Origin: an uncultured Lachnospiraceae bacterium
GTDB lineage: Bacteria > Bacillota > Clostridia > Lachnospirales > Lachnospiraceae
Length of the DNA stretch: 14,762 nucleotides
Reading direction: 5' to 3'
Assembly: GCA_910585555.1 (NCBI GenBank)
Contig: CAJUFU010000072.1
Location: forward strand, 1 to 14,762
In this document: piece after piece, positions 13,960-14,762 of the stretch
Position numbering within the stretch: position 1 is the stretch's first letter
Layout: each line of letters starts with the position of its first letter
Made by a program: the position numbers and the translations under genes
The notes under the pieces: generated by a model
Seen by the model: the letters and a program-made list of their open reading frames with translations, nothing else
Told to the model about the DNA's origin: nothing
Databases searched by the model: none

Positions 13960-14616
13960 ATGTTAAAGGAATCTGAGTGCAGGCAGCAGATCTGTGAAAT
14001 TGGACGGAGAATGTATGAGCGCCGCATGGTGTCGGCTAATGATGGCAACATATCGGTGCGTCTGGGAGAAAATGAGATTCTATCTACGCCCACAGGCGTA
14101 TCCAAGGGCTTTATGAAACCGGAGCAGATGTGTAAGGTAGACCTTTGCGGCAATGTGATTGGAAATGATTCGGGCAGCAGGCCTTCTTCCGAGATGAAGA
14201 TGCACCTGCGGGTCTATCAGAAACGTCCCGATGTGGGGGCAGTGGTACATGCTCATCCCGTTTTTGCTACCAGTTTTGCCGTTATGGGCAGGGGATTAGA
14301 AGAACCCATCATGCCGGAGGTAATCGTGAATTTTGGTAAAGTGCCGCTGGCACCTTATGGGACGCCCTCCACGGTGGAGATTCCAGACTCCATCGAGCGC
14401 TATCTTACAGATTATGAGGCGGTCCTTTTGGAAAGTCACGGAGCGCTGACCTGGGCGGGGGATTTGCTTTCCGCTTATATGAAAATGGAGTCTGTGGAGT
14501 TCTATGCGGAACTTCTCTACCGTACAACACAGTTGGGAGGGCCGAGAATGTTAAGTTCCGAGCGGCTTGCGAAACTGTATGAGCTGACCGGACGAAGGGC
14601 GGATGGAAGAGAATAA
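13960..14616 (+). CDS. Class II aldolase/adducin-family protein (L-fuculose-phosphate-aldolase-like)
   Basis: A 218-residue protein, normal for the FucA/AraD family, with AAGGAG seven bases before the ATG. Key residues align with FucA at a constant offset of five, from memory: Glu78 (SSEMKMH, catalytic acid/base), zinc ligands His97 and His99 (VVHAHPVFA) and His160 (ESHGAL). NDGNISVR (27-34) and TPTGVSKGFM (43-52) form the phosphate-binding elements. It cleaves a 1-phosphorylated ketose or a related 3-oxo acid phosphate to DHAP and an aldehyde. Members also act as epimerases or decarboxylases (AraD, OtnC). With the GatY-type aldolase it gives the locus two unrelated aldolases. It has its own promoter and a terminator, so it may act on a branch or a second substrate. 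Confidence 0.92.
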   Translation: MLKESECRQQICEIGRRMYERRMVSANDGNISVRLGENEILSTPTGVSKGFMKPEQMCKVDLCGNVIGNDSGSRPSSEMKMHLRVYQKRPDVGAVVHAHPVFATSFAVMGRGLEEPIMPEVIVNFGKVPLAPYGTPSTVEIPDSIERYLTDYEAVLLESHGALTWAGDLLSAYMKMESVEFYAELLYRTTQLGGPRMLSSERLAKLYELTGRRADGRE

Positions 14617-14625
14617 GCATTCAAG

Positions 14626-14664
14626 ACAGACGGAGACTGAACAGGTTTTTCAGCCTCCGTCTGT
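14626..14664 (+). terminator. Transcription terminator, possibly bidirectional
   Basis: A 10-bp stem (ACAGACGGAG 14626-14635 with CTCCGTCTGT 14655-14664) continues after one mismatch into a further 5-bp stem (CTGAA/TTCAG) with a 7-base loop. It begins ten bases after the stop of the fuculose-aldolase-type gene. The downstream T-tract is weak (TTAAAT). It separates convergent genes and may serve both. Confidence 0.7.
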
Positions 14665-14689
14665 TAAATAGTTAGCATATGTCCATGCC

Positions 14690-14762
14690 TTACAACATGG
14701 ACTCTAGTTTTTCTATGGCGATGCGGATGTAGTCACTCATGGGAGCATCCTTGCAGCCGGCG
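14690..14762 (-). CDS. C-terminal fragment of an unrecognised gene (truncated by the window edge)
   Basis: On the minus strand an open frame enters from the right edge and ends at a TAA (14690-14692). The visible residues are AGCKDAPMSDYIRIAIEKL followed by ESML. The amphipathic, helix-like end and its position beyond a shared terminator make a real C-terminus likely, convergent with the aldolase gene. Too little is visible to name a family. Confidence 0.55.
   Translation of the reverse strand, partial: AGCKDAPMSDYIRIAIEKLESML

Overview
The window reads as chromosomal DNA of an anaerobic, gut-type Clostridia, most likely Lachnospiraceae. The basis is strong AGGAGG-type ribosome binding sites before nearly every gene, Gram-positive sigma-A-like promoters, a lipoprotein solute-binding protein, moderate GC content, and the gene content itself. 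No rRNA, tRNA, insertion sequence, phage gene or CRISPR array is visible. The species assignment is inference.

Layout. Positions 1-220 hold a short, apparently frame-disrupted secreted-peptide reading frame and a terminator. A LacI-family regulator lies on the minus strand (247-1260). An AT-rich divergent control region (1261-1673) follows, with candidate promoters in both directions, a LacI-type operator candidate and a long purine-rich leader. From 1674 to 13733 thirteen plus-strand genes run almost without gaps: a lipoprotein substrate-binding protein, two permeases and two ATPases of the nitrate/taurine/alkanesulfonate ABC class, a TSUP (TauE/SafE) membrane protein, a TIM-barrel sugar epimerase/isomerase, a KduD-like short-chain dehydrogenase, a VOC-fold protein, an FGGY sugar kinase, a class II ketose-bisphosphate-type aldolase, a LarA (nickel-pincer racemase) homologue, and a second TSUP protein. 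After a 226-base gap with its own promoter comes an L-fuculose-phosphate-aldolase-type gene (13960-14616), then a strong terminator and the C-terminal end of an unrecognised minus-strand gene.

How the genes may work together. The order importer, epimerase, dehydrogenase, kinase, aldolase, second aldolase and TSUP exporter looks like a complete carbohydrate-type catabolic route. The importer class normally carries small anions such as sulfonates, and TSUP proteins export sulfite or C2/C3 organosulfonates in several sulfonate pathways. My leading inference is a pathway for a sulfonated, or otherwise strongly acidic, sugar or sugar acid: the carbon skeleton is phosphorylated and cleaved, and an anionic C2/C3 fragment is exported. 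The LarA homologue would interconvert a 2-hydroxy acid, and sulfolactate is one candidate. The sequence alone does not prove the substrate. None of the known sulfoglycolysis enzyme sets matches, and I see no desulfonating enzyme.

Two molecular details stand out. The two ABC ATPases carry complementary departures from consensus, which predicts one canonical and one degenerate ATP site. The LarA homologue keeps the cofactor lysine, the nickel-binding histidine and one catalytic histidine, but has asparagine where the second catalytic histidine is expected.
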